From positions 130,956-194,955 of the forward strand of contig CM007348.1 of NCBI GenBank assembly GCA_000333855.2: a DNA stretch of 64,000 nt, in the 5' to 3' direction. Source of the DNA: Endotrypanum monterogeii (lineage: Eukaryota; Euglenozoa; Kinetoplastea; Trypanosomatida; Trypanosomatidae). Positions 31,801 to 40,726 of the stretch are shown piece after piece (within the stretch, counting starts at the first letter, position 1; each line of letters opens with the position of its first letter). Below the pieces are notes generated by a model. It was not told the origin of the DNA, made no database searches, and worked only from the letters and a program-made list of their open reading frames with translations. The translations under genes were made by a program, and so were the position numbers.

Positions 31801-34167
31801 TTAGACCACGATAGTCCCTTTTTTATCGTTGACACCCTCCTCACCACTGGATGTAGGGTCATCGACAGACTCCCTTTCGGTTCCTGCAGACCTGTGCTGC
31901 ACACCTTCGTCACTGCTGCGCGCGCTGTTAGAGGCTTCCGTAGCAGAGTCACCATGCTCAGCGTTTCCCACGTACTTTAAACGGGACATGAGTTCTTGAA
32001 GGCGTGAGGCAGCTACTTTGGCGCCCGAGTCGCCGGCTGTAGCGGCGCGCAGAACTGCATCACCAAACTCTTTTTTCCGCTGGCAGATATCGTAGCAATA
32101 TTGCTCAATCGTGTCTGCAATAATAAATCGTGTCACATACACCGGCTTCTTTTGCCCAATTCGATAGCAACGGTGTACAGCCTGCTCTTCGATAGCGGGA
32201 TTCCACCATGGGTCGACGACAATCACGTGATTCGCAGCGGTGAGGTTCAGACCAACACCAGTGGCGGTCTTGCTCGCTAGTACAATCTTGACATGCTCGC
32301 TGGTCTGAAACTGACGAATCACAGCGTTCCGGTTGGAGAGTGGCATTGTCCCATCGATGCGCAGATACGCAATTTTGTACCGGTCTAACGCGACACTGAT
32401 CACGTCCATGAATGAGGTAAATTGGGAAAAGATGATCATCTTATCAGTGGGATGATTCTTCTGCATGTCATGTATAGATCGTAGAACCATTCGAAGCTTT
32501 GTACTCAGCTCAAACGTTTTGTTCTTGTACTGAGCAATGCGTTCGCTTGAGCTTAGTGTGGTTCTTTTGAAGACGGAACTAAAAGTAACAGTTTGCGCAC
32601 ACGTCGGGCACTGAATTCGCACTGCTATGTCGTCCCCATCAACAGCATCACGGAACCGAAGCAGCAAACATTCGTGGCAAAACGCGTGACCACACTTCGT
32701 CATAACGGGTGAGCTTGCCTCACTCTTGCAGACGCCACAAACCGAGACCTGAACAGCACGGCACTCGCCTATCCAGTTGTGGCAACAAGCCTGGCGAAGT
32801 CGCGTCATCATGGCAAAAATGTGAAACACACCCTCTTTACTTTCCGAACTCGCCAATGCGCTTCTTGAACGTGCCAGAATGCTGTTGTATATGTGAGACT
32901 CCCTCACGCTAAACGGCTGTTTAACGACTGTTTCCGTCTTTGGTGGAAGTTTGACCAGGACTTCTTTCACGCCGTTTCGCATCATAACAGGACCCCGTCG
33001 CAGAAACGCCGGTTGCAGAGATCTTGCGATACTCCGCTGTAGCAACGGATCGGCAAGAAGATCCTCAGCACGACCACCTGGCAGCACGGGCAGGCGCGGA
33101 AGACCGATAAAGTGTAGCAAATTCTGCAGATCATCGATTGAGTTGTGGAGCGGGGTCGCTGTCACTGCCCATCGGTGAAGCCCTTGGAGCTCCTGAACAG
33201 CGCGCCAGCGCTGCGTCCGCGCGTGGCGAATCATGTGGGCCTCGTCTAGAATGATCCGTTTCCACTGAATATGGAAAAGAGGGCCAGCGTTTTTTCGACT
33301 GAAGGTAAACGTACGTGAGTCTTCGCTTTCGATGAAAGCAGACGCAGCAGAATTTGTAAGTGTGTCGTAGGTAGTGATGACGAAATCGTACGTTTCAAGC
33401 TCCGTACTGCTGATCAGCTTCTTCTCACCGTGATATAAGTGCACAGTGAGTTTTCGAGATGCTTTCACTTTCGATTCAATCTCGGACTTCCACTGAAGCA
33501 TGAGGGCTGCCGGAACAACAACAAGAGTACGCAGTTCTTTGGAGTTGATCAGGTGAAAGTCTTTTTTCTCAACGTCGTCTAGAAAATCCATCGCGCGCTT
33601 CTCATAAGAGGGATGAAACTTGCCTGCAAAAACTAACCACTTGTCTACCTCCTTCCGAACGCGGTTGTAGTCTCCTCTCTTCGTTTTGAGCAGTTCTGTG
33701 GTTTCGGAGATGAGAGATGTAAGATCGTCTCCGGGACGATTGATTCGCGAGCAGTTGGCAATCACACTGATTCTCTGCAGCTGTCGAAGTACTGTAATCA
33801 GACGACTCCCCTCGGCTAACATTCTTCGTTGATGGATTTGCTTGGAATAAAATGCCTTGTTAACATCATCGGAAACCAAGCACAATCCGATCATCTGCAC
33901 TGTCTTTCCCATGCCGAGATGGTCTGCCATGATGCCACCGATGTGGCTCATTTCGCGCTGTGTCATCCACCCCACACCCTCCTTCTGAAAAGGCAGTAAC
34001 TGAGTGTTCATGTCGGGAACATCCATGCTCTGAAGTTCATCCTCATAGGAAAAGGAGGAATAGAACCCTCTAACTGGGGCAGCATCGGAGGAAGACAAGT
34101 TACCTTGGCTTACAATAGTCAAGTTGCAGCGCGAAACGCCGAATCGAAAAATATTGCAAAGTCTCAT
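31801..34167 (-). CDS. SNF2-family helicase with embedded RING finger (RAD5/RAD16 type)
   Basis: A 788-residue SWI2/SNF2 translocase with a C3HC4 RING inserted between the two helicase lobes, the architecture of RAD5, RAD16 and HLTF. Lobe 1: motif I reads ADHLGMGKT (81-89) where most members have ADEMGLGKT; motif II is DEAH (308-311); motif III is TATPLHNS (about 336-343). The RING lies at 477-523 (CGVC...CGHAFCHEC...CPTC). Lobe 2 spans about 575-690, with IIFSQFTSFMDV, SKTATGVGLNL and QAVHRCYRIGQ. No HIRAN domain is visible at the N-terminus, so a RAD16-like (nucleotide-excision repair) rather than RAD5-like (damage tolerance) role is slightly favoured, but it may be a kinetoplastid-specific member. 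An acidic Ser-rich tail follows lobe 2. It is the second gene from the strand-switch region. Confidence 0.93.
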   Translation of the reverse strand: MRLCNIFRFGVSRCNLTIVSQGNLSSSDAAPVRGFYSSFSYEDELQSMDVPDMNTQLLPFQKEGVGWMTQREMSHIGGIMADHLGMGKTVQMIGLCLVSDDVNKAFYSKQIHQRRMLAEGSRLITVLRQLQRISVIANCSRINRPGDDLTSLISETTELLKTKRGDYNRVRKEVDKWLVFAGKFHPSYEKRAMDFLDDVEKKDFHLINSKELRTLVVVPAALMLQWKSEIESKVKASRKLTVHLYHGEKKLISSTELETYDFVITTYDTLTNSAASAFIESEDSRTFTFSRKNAGPLFHIQWKRIILDEAHMIRHARTQRWRAVQELQGLHRWAVTATPLHNSIDDLQNLLHFIGLPRLPVLPGGRAEDLLADPLLQRSIARSLQPAFLRRGPVMMRNGVKEVLVKLPPKTETVVKQPFSVRESHIYNSILARSRSALASSESKEGVFHIFAMMTRLRQACCHNWIGECRAVQVSVCGVCKSEASSPVMTKCGHAFCHECLLLRFRDAVDGDDIAVRIQCPTCAQTVTFSSVFKRTTLSSSERIAQYKNKTFELSTKLRMVLRSIHDMQKNHPTDKMIIFSQFTSFMDVISVALDRYKIAYLRIDGTMPLSNRNAVIRQFQTSEHVKIVLASKTATGVGLNLTAANHVIVVDPWWNPAIEEQAVHRCYRIGQKKPVYVTRFIIADTIEQYCYDICQRKKEFGDAVLRAATAGDSGAKVAASRLQELMSRLKYVGNAEHGDSATEASNSARSSDEGVQHRSAGTERESVDDPTSSGEEGVNDKKGTIVV

Positions 34168-34742
34168 CGGCTTGTCTGTAAACAGATTATCTGATTGTTT
34201 ATCGACACCGAGGGTCTGGGAGTAAAGTGATCTGTGAAGAAAAAAAAAACAGTGTTTGAGCTATTTGTTGAGCGAAGTACCGTACCCTCAAAGGGAATTG
34301 GATTTGTCTTACTTCTCTCTGTAAGAAAGCTGCTGCACTTTATGATCGCTGCACTCTACACTTGAGCAGACTAAGGAACCTCAACAGCCAAGAAAAAAAA
34401 AGCACCGGGTAAGCAAAATGAAGAAACCAGGAAAAGAGACAAAATGTTCGTTTTCTCTTTGGCAACTTGCTAAACGCACGTTTCGAAGAGCATATATCGC
34501 TACTATCGCAGCCGTCAACAGAGTACACAACTTAGTTCGGTATGCTTGAAATATTCTCGTGAAAACAACTACATTGACGCCCTTGGGGGCCTTCAGGTTG
34601 AGAGAAGTCGATTTACCGCTGCTTCATATATATAAAGAGCAATAGCAGGGGAGAGAGGAGCACCTTTATGCACTTACAAGACTCTTGATCGAACTGACAC
34701 ATACACACACGCAAACGCAGAGAAAAGCAAGAAAAAAGTATG
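34168..34742. other. Short intergenic region
   Basis: Nothing recognised. It lacks the long dinucleotide tracts seen in most other spacers of the window; a short TATATATA is at about 34626. Confidence 0.5.
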
Positions 34743-36182
34743 TTAGCTCCTCCGCTCTCTCTTTCCCCCATAAAGCCGTTCTTGCACTTGCCTTTTGACA
34801 GCTGCCTCTTCAGCTGAAAGGATATACTTCAAACACTTCTCATCCCCGTTCGCATCGAGAAAAATTGTTGTCATCTCCAGAAAGTTGTCTTCTTCCTCCT
34901 CACCATGCTGATGTTCCTCCAGGTGAACTGATTCAGTACACACACAAAGGTCATCCGATCGAGGCCTCACTGCACTTTCCCTATCAAAAGAGTAGACCTC
35001 TTTCATGTTGATGGCACTGCAATTCATATCAGCAAATCGCGGCAGAGTGCACGCAGAAGAACTGTCTAGCACCTTTCGAACACGCCGTTGCGAGATCCTG
35101 CTGGAAACCTCATCGCTGCTAAGCACGGAAGCACGCTCGACGTACCTCGGCAGCTGCTGCACTTTGATACTCTTAAGATCGAATTCATAAGCCAGACACT
35201 TTCCATCTGTCACTTGAGCAACAGTATCGAGAAGCTTGTAGACGGATTCCGCTCTCTCCGCAGAGTAGCGATAACAAGTGAAAGCATTCAAACACCCCAG
35301 AAACACGGCACAAGAGACCTGAGCTGAAATATTGTTTTTTTCTTTCGTGTTGATAACTCGACGAAAAAGGATTTCCAGCTGACGGAAAAAGGAATGAAAA
35401 ACAACACAGCTGCAGAGTTCTGATTCGCCTGCCGCGTGAAGGCACAAGCGAGGCGTGCACGTCTCCTGGAGAGAGAGACTTGTTGTTGAGGAAATTTTCT
35501 TCCGGAAACTGATTGAGGATTCAACAGCCTGGTCAAAATGCCTTCGTAACGCTTCTGGTGATAGGGAGGGAGCTCCGAGCATTGCGCTAAGCGATGAACA
35601 AGCGTTACTCCACAAGGGGAAAAGGAGTCCTTTAGAAGCAGCTTGTCTTTTGATGGCGTGGATACCAGTGTCACAGGCGCTTTGCTTCCTCATAAGCTCT
35701 TTCACGCTGCTTGTTTCCAACGCTTCTTCAATTCGAGCGCAGGCATTCATCCATAGGCGACTAGTTTTCGCCGGAAACCCAAGACATTTACTTGCCCATA
35801 AGTCAAATGTAGTTGACGAGATTATCATGCCAGCTTTCTCGAAAAGGATGCGATGCAGTAAGGCTGCTAACATCGCGGGGATAATCAATGGCTTCTCTAG
35901 GATATGATATGGTTTTCGCTGCTGAACGTACCGTTGATCAATCAAATGCGTCTCATCACAGATACGCCCTGCTACTTTGTCAAGATCGCTATCCGGCAGC
36001 AGGGCGTCAAGTGACACTCGTGGGAGAAGTCCGTGGGTTTCATCCTCCCTTAGGTCCTCGATCTGTTTGCTAGGCTTGATAAAATATTCATTTATCAAAA
36101 AAGCTGCGAAGTCGGCTTGACTGTGGAGAAATGGAATCGCCGAGTATTCCGAGTCAAGATCATTGCCTTCCAGAGAAAACAT
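34743..36182 (-). CDS. Hypothetical protein, first gene of the minus-strand unit
   Basis: A 479-residue protein that I do not recognise. It is largely alpha-helical. Two helix-rich blocks, about 85-170 (LIIPAMLAALLHRILFEKAG, then SRLWMNACARIEEALE) and about 255-330 (VVFHSFFRQLEILFRRVI, then QVSCAVFLGCLNAFTCYRYS), could be a repeated helical fold, perhaps cyclin-like, but the resemblance is weak. A basic stretch (RISQRRVRKVLDS, about 365-378) and an acidic one (HGEEEEDNFLE, about 429-439) follow, and the C-terminus is Lys/Arg-rich. No membrane segment or signal peptide. Its ATG at 36182 is the last minus-strand start before the strand switch, so it is promoter-proximal. Confidence 0.75.
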   Translation of the reverse strand: MFSLEGNDLDSEYSAIPFLHSQADFAAFLINEYFIKPSKQIEDLREDETHGLLPRVSLDALLPDSDLDKVAGRICDETHLIDQRYVQQRKPYHILEKPLIIPAMLAALLHRILFEKAGMIISSTTFDLWASKCLGFPAKTSRLWMNACARIEEALETSSVKELMRKQSACDTGIHAIKRQAASKGLLFPLWSNACSSLSAMLGAPSLSPEALRRHFDQAVESSISFRKKISSTTSLSLQETCTPRLCLHAAGESELCSCVVFHSFFRQLEILFRRVINTKEKNNISAQVSCAVFLGCLNAFTCYRYSAERAESVYKLLDTVAQVTDGKCLAYEFDLKSIKVQQLPRYVERASVLSSDEVSSRISQRRVRKVLDSSSACTLPRFADMNCSAINMKEVYSFDRESAVRPRSDDLCVCTESVHLEEHQHGEEEEDNFLEMTTIFLDANGDEKCLKYILSAEEAAVKRQVQERLYGGKRERRS

Positions 36183-36627
36183 AACTCCCTTTCTGCCACT
36201 CAGAAAAAAGACGTGCTATTATGTGAAGAGGAAACCTCACGCATCACTCTTCATGATTTGCAAAAAAGTAGCCCACTAAATGTAGATAGACTCGATAGTC
36301 TTGGTCGACAGAGAAAATGTTCACCACAGGGAGTAAGCATTTCAGAGAAAGTTCGTAAAAAGATCCATGTCTGTTTTCCATATAAAAAGTCAACTTTTAT
36401 TCAAATCAATAAAAAGAGGAGAGCGATGCATCAGATCCCCGCAACACAAACTCCTTCACTATCGTATGAGTGCCTCTAGGGCCAACCTAAGCCACTTGAC
36501 ATTAACACAAGAAGCCCGCCCTACTTTTGTACCCACACGCACGGCGAGCAAACACGTTTTATGTTTCATCCATCTCCTCTTCAATGAAGAAAGAGCCCAC
36601 CCACCACAGTCATCACGAAAAGCATTT

Positions 36628-37095
36628 CCTTCACTACCATTATCGTGCCGAAGACCACGCCCCTCCGCCTGCCTTGGGCAGATCATGGGACACTGCGCTG
36701 CCGCAGTCGCGGACCCCCTCACCGGGGCGTGGGACAAAGGCCTGCGCTCCGCCAACCCCTGGCTCCGCAGGTTGTCTCACAACAGTCACGTTACTCAACT
36801 CGCTGGGCGGTGCATCGATTGTGGTGGCCCTGGCACGCCACCAGCAAGCACTGGGGCCTAGGTGAGGCACGCTCGAATCCCGTTGGCACCCCGCACATCG
36901 CGTGGACCGTACAGGCACGTACCCTGTCGCAGGCCAGCGCCCAAGACACCACCCCATTCAGGGTGTGGCGGACGGACGCGGGCGGTGGTACGTTCCCTTC
37001 GCCTTCGTACGCTGTGGGGACATCGGCCACCCACGACCAGGGGGTGGCTCGGCATCGGCATGCGGGGGCGGCTGCCTAGCTCACCCAGGGTGGAG
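36628..37095 (-). mobile_element. SIDER/RIME-like short retroposon, copy B (truncated)
   Basis: Matches copies A and C from CCTTCACTACCATTATCG to about CTAGCTCACCCAGGGTG, then diverges. In the minus-strand sense it lacks the first 120 or so bases of copies A/C at its 5' end, and its A-rich 3' tail is reduced to a few bases. 5' truncation is typical of target-primed reverse transcription. The internal hairpin differs from the other copies (loop and stem changes at about 36726-36752). It lies inside the strand-switch region. Confidence 0.78.
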
Positions 37096-37169
37096 ATGCA
37101 CTGCACTCGCGAAAACACTGCAAAGGGTGTATCCCCATGAGAATGGTTTTTGCTGCCCGGGTAATTCCC

Positions 37170-37183
37170 GGGGGGGGGGGGGG
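37170..37183 (+). promoter_or_regulatory. G14 tract in strand-switch region
   Basis: Fourteen consecutive G on the plus strand, 500 bases before the first plus-strand start. G-rich tracts are described near kinetoplastid transcription start regions; however, G-runs also occur in ordinary spacers of this window (1517-1530), so the role is uncertain. Confidence 0.4.
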
Positions 37184-37680
37184 CAAAGGAGAATCTAGTA
37201 TTTGGAACGCATTCTTGACGTCAGGAAATGGAAGTGGACAAGTTTTCTACTTCGCTGGGTTTCATGTTGAGGGGACGCTGGGGGGTATGGGTAGTAGTTG
37301 AGTGAGAGTCGCATGGCAGTCGTCAACTGTTTTATATGGTACAGCCTGAAAAGATTGTTTTTTTTTTTCAGGAAAGAAAGTTATATTTTGAAAAACGCAC
37401 GGTGGAGTATTTCGGCTCTCGACCCTGCAGCAAAGGGGGACAGAAACAGGTCTTCGGGTACCGGAGGAAGCTAGCACTTGCAGCTATACGCTGGCATTTT
37501 GTTGGGTGGCGATGCGGGCGAGATGAGATGTGCTTATCGAAGCTTTTTCTACTAAGGATTTGCAATTTGTCCTCTATAACATATCCTCTCTTTTTCTTGT
37601 TACGGACAACACCAGCAAGATTTTCCTTCTAGAAAGAACGAGCCGCATTCTCCAAACCTAAACTTGGGGAGGTGATTGAT

Positions 37681-38316
37681 ATGAGACTTCGGTACTCCTT
37701 TTGTCATCGAAAAAAAAACGGACACGATTCTCAGAACAAAGTTATGTCCTATACGCAGAATACTTTTCCTTTGTCGCAAGAAAGGAGTGACATGTTTGTA
37801 ACTTCGCTAGATGTTTTCAGCCGGCGAGCATATTTCGATCCATACACGACTTCTAGCGATAAGAACCTGACACAGGCCAACCCTACTCCCACAACGACTG
37901 AGTTTGACGAATTTCGTCGGACTGAGAGGTCTCACAATGCGCAATTCTTGGATGGTGTTGTAGAGGGTGTTTCAGCTTTCGATGAGTCGGCAGTTTCAAA
38001 GACTAAGCGTTTTTCTTCTTCGAAAGCGTTCATATCAGCAAATTCGGTAATCGATTTTTTGCAAGAAAACGTGGGAGGAGCTGTGAATTCACGAAATGAA
38101 GTAAGTAAGGACGTTTTACTAGAAAGACGTCGATCTTTTTTCGAAACCCTCTTTACCACAGATGAGGATTTGCGAAGTGCTTTCTCGTGTCGGTTTTCCA
38201 CCACTGGTATTAGTGAGGTTTTTTACAGTGCATCAGATCCACCTCTGAATTCTACAGAATCTTATAGAAAACGTTTAGCCGCGCTTGAGCAAATTCGTTC
38301 CAATCTTAATTGCTAA
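37681..38316 (+). CDS. Hypothetical protein, first gene of the plus-strand unit
   Basis: A protein of 211 residues from the ATG at 37681, or 190 from the ATG at 37744 (MSYTQNTFPLS); the second may be the true start, since the first 21 residues are basic and of different character. No family recognised. The sequence is hydrophilic, Ser/Phe-rich, with phrases such as DVFSRRAYFDPYTTSSD and VIDFLQENVGG, and ends in a helix (LAALEQIRSNLNC). No membrane segments. A pyrimidine tract and AG at about 37614 and 37631 provide splice-acceptor sites just upstream. AT-richer codon use than the genes farther from the strand switch. Confidence 0.65.
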   Translation: MRLRYSFCHRKKNGHDSQNKVMSYTQNTFPLSQERSDMFVTSLDVFSRRAYFDPYTTSSDKNLTQANPTPTTTEFDEFRRTERSHNAQFLDGVVEGVSAFDESAVSKTKRFSSSKAFISANSVIDFLQENVGGAVNSRNEVSKDVLLERRRSFFETLFTTDEDLRSAFSCRFSTTGISEVFYSASDPPLNSTESYRKRLAALEQIRSNLNC

Positions 38317-38681
38317 GCATAGATGCTCCATTTTTTTACTGAGTGGAAAAAAAAAGATGAATGTATGTTATTGTCGACTAAAGGGAAGTTTTTGTAACAC
38401 AATTTTTTTTTTTCGATCATGAGGTTATGAGGCCCTTCGACGATAAAACTAGTATTTGGAAACACCCACTTTTTTATTTCGAGGATGGTGTTGTGTCGTC
38501 ACAGGTATCAGAGTGGAAGAAGAAAGGAGCTTCTACTCAGAAACAATATGGTTTGCATTTATATGTGCTATGATAGGAGTCTGCGACCTCTCCTTCTTCT
38601 GTGATAACTGTTGCTGTTCTCGTTTCCGGTCACCTATTTCTTTGTTTTTGCATCTTTACAGAAACTTCCAACAATAATAAA
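38317..38681. other. Short intergenic region with splice acceptor
   Basis: No gene. T-rich, with a run of T at about 38403-38413 and the spliced-leader acceptor of the next gene. Confidence 0.55.
38641..38661 (+). promoter_or_regulatory. Predicted spliced-leader acceptor of KPAP-like gene
   Basis: Pyrimidine-rich TTTGTTTTTGCATCTTTACAG ends in AG at 38660-38661, 20 bases before the ATG. This supports the ATG at 38682 over in-frame codons upstream. Confidence 0.7.
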
Positions 38682-40256
38682 ATGCGTAGATTTTTGTCAC
38701 CATGTTGCCTTGTAGCTACCCGAGCTGTTCATATTCCGTGGAAAACAAAGCTACCCTCCTCTAACGATCCGAGATGGCATGGCTTAGGACAGGCAGTCGT
38801 GAGTGTTGCTCGATCCTGTGATACTGGAAAAGCCGCCTTTGACGAATGCTGCGCCGCACGAGAGCAATTGGAGCTCATTATGCAATCGATGGGATATGAT
38901 GTGTCCATATATATTTTTGGCGGACTCGTCACCACTGGCTTGTTTGAGGTTGGAGGCGATGTCGATTTTGTTGGGATTCTTGACGTAGAGCCCGGCTTTG
39001 CAGAGGCTGGCGAGATTCTCAGACGGTCTTCGAGTGCGTTGCGCCGTCTAGGACTGCGCTCTCGCGTGTATCCAAAGGCTCGTGTGCCCGTCATTAAGGC
39101 TGACAGGGTAAGCCGCAGCCTTCCAGGGTCGCCCTTTCACAGCTTGTCTTGTGACGGAATTTTCCAATTTAGCCGACAGGTGAACTCCGCTGAGGCAGAG
39201 AGTTTTAGAAGCCGAGTCAAATCGAATTACAATGCAAAATCTGTGGAGTGGAATAGCTCTCATCAGTTTGCAACAGTTCAATTTGCGAGCACTTCCTCTC
39301 TCGTCTATGGGCTTGCCAACCTAAAGGCCCACAATGAAATAGAAATACCACTTCGTCTGCCCGTCGATGCGCGTTATGGCCCCGAGGTTTACCGATTCCC
39401 ATTTGACTTCTGTTTTTCCTCCACGGGACTGCGAAGCTCCCATTTGCTTGGCGAGGCTTTGGCGCAACATCCGTACTCTAGGCATTTGCTTTTAGTACTC
39501 AAAAAATGGGGCCGGGCCAGTGGCATCATCAACTCCATTGATGGACTATTGGCAAGCTACGCTCTGACGGTAATGGTAGTGCACTTCTTGTCGCTCGTGG
39601 GTGTAATCCCTAAAATCACAGCTGCCAAGGTAAACGAGGGACCAAAGGAGCTGAACCCGGATCCCGAGTACCATCCTTTGGCGGAGGCACGGCCGGATGC
39701 GATGGCGGAGGTAGGATTTTTGCTTGCCGCTTTTCTCGAATACTTCGGAAGCGCTTTCGATTATCATAGAAGCGTTGTATGTACGACAAACATGTCGCTA
39801 GCGAAGACGACGATGAAGTGGGACATACTTCATGGCACAGTTGGGAAGCCTCCGTTTTTCCATTTCGCTATAAAGGACCCCTACGGCTTAGATAATATTG
39901 CTCGTAATCTAGACTTGGAGTCTACTGTCTATGTTCAGAAATCCCACCAACTGGCAGTGAAAACGGTGCTGAGCGAGCTTAGTGACCCACATTCTCTCCT
40001 CTTAACCCTAACAAAAGACCCACCGAAACCACCTCGTGTAGAACGCTCTCTGAGTGACCGCGGTATTCACTCTGAATCTATTCCCTCAGACCAATTGGAG
40101 GCACGGCATGCTTTGAACAAATTTCAATTTCAGGAGCGCAAGCGATCAATAGAGGACTTTGGTGAAAGGGCAATAAAGAACAAAAAAAATCAAAGCACTG
40201 CATCTGATGTCACGAAAAATGTTTTGGGATGGATCCGGAATGATGGTATTTTGTAG
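38682..40256 (+). CDS. Mitochondrial poly(A) polymerase/TUTase-family nucleotidyltransferase (KPAP-like)
   Basis: A 524-residue non-canonical nucleotidyltransferase of the DNA polymerase beta superfamily. The catalytic signature FGGLVTTGLFEVGGDVDFVG holds two metal-binding aspartates (D93, D95), and the third is D242 in FPFDFCFSSTG. ARVPVIKADR (133-142) precedes an insert of about 95 residues that splits the catalytic domain, as in mitochondrial RET1, RET2, KPAP and MEAT1 enzymes of kinetoplastids. The nucleotide-base-recognition/PAP-associated domain follows (LVLKKWGRASGIINSIDG, about 271-290). The N-terminus (MRRFLSPCCLVATRAVHIPWKTK) is a plausible import leader. Length and lack of an N-terminal zinc finger argue against RET1. 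KPAP1 or KPAP2, which add 3' A-tails to mitochondrial mRNAs, is the best guess; base specificity cannot be read from sequence alone. Confidence 0.87.
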   Translation: MRRFLSPCCLVATRAVHIPWKTKLPSSNDPRWHGLGQAVVSVARSCDTGKAAFDECCAAREQLELIMQSMGYDVSIYIFGGLVTTGLFEVGGDVDFVGILDVEPGFAEAGEILRRSSSALRRLGLRSRVYPKARVPVIKADRVSRSLPGSPFHSLSCDGIFQFSRQVNSAEAESFRSRVKSNYNAKSVEWNSSHQFATVQFASTSSLVYGLANLKAHNEIEIPLRLPVDARYGPEVYRFPFDFCFSSTGLRSSHLLGEALAQHPYSRHLLLVLKKWGRASGIINSIDGLLASYALTVMVVHFLSLVGVIPKITAAKVNEGPKELNPDPEYHPLAEARPDAMAEVGFLLAAFLEYFGSAFDYHRSVVCTTNMSLAKTTMKWDILHGTVGKPPFFHFAIKDPYGLDNIARNLDLESTVYVQKSHQLAVKTVLSELSDPHSLLLTLTKDPPKPPRVERSLSDRGIHSESIPSDQLEARHALNKFQFQERKRSIEDFGERAIKNKKNQSTASDVTKNVLGWIRNDGIL

Positions 40257-40726
40257 TAATACCTCCCCAAAGGAACATTAGCGTTACCGAAAAAGAAAAA
40301 AAAACGTGCCAATCGTTATTCTGCAACCCAGCACCTCTTCCACGTGGTTTTCCTTTTCTTCCTCGTGGTGCACGGCGTACGCTACGAACAAACAAAAGAA
40401 CGTAGTCAGTTAACCATTTAAAAATACCGAAATGAGAGGTTTGGTCTGCTTTTCAATATTAGCAAATCCACGCGCACAAAAAAAAGACTAGGCGTGCTAC
40501 ATGGCAGACACGCCGCTTGCGTAAATGTGCTAGAAGTAGCTCAGTATGGTTTTTATTGGAGAGGTGGCTTGGTTTATCATTCCAATGTTACCCTGCCTTA
40601 AAAAAAAAAATGCTTTAGCTTCTCTTTTCCTTTTTTTGTTCTCGCCATTTTTTGGACATTACCCACGAAAGTACTCGTTTGTGCTGTGATCCCATCAGCT
40701 CACGACATCATACCATATGTTTCACG
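40257..40726. other. Intergenic region with splice acceptor
   Basis: No gene. A strong pyrimidine tract at 40617-40645 and AG at 40670-40671 precede the phosphatase gene. Confidence 0.55.

Larger units (their letters stand above)
36183..37680. promoter_or_regulatory. Divergent strand-switch region (putative Pol II start zone)
   Basis: All genes to the left are on the minus strand and all to the right on the plus strand, so transcription must diverge from here. In trypanosomatids such regions are sites of RNA polymerase II initiation marked by variant and acetylated histones, often with G-rich tracts. This one carries a 14-G run (37170-37183) and a copy of the retroposon (36628-37095). No TATA-type core promoter is expected and none was identified. 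A pyrimidine tract and AG near 37631 probably serve the first plus-strand gene. Confidence 0.8.
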
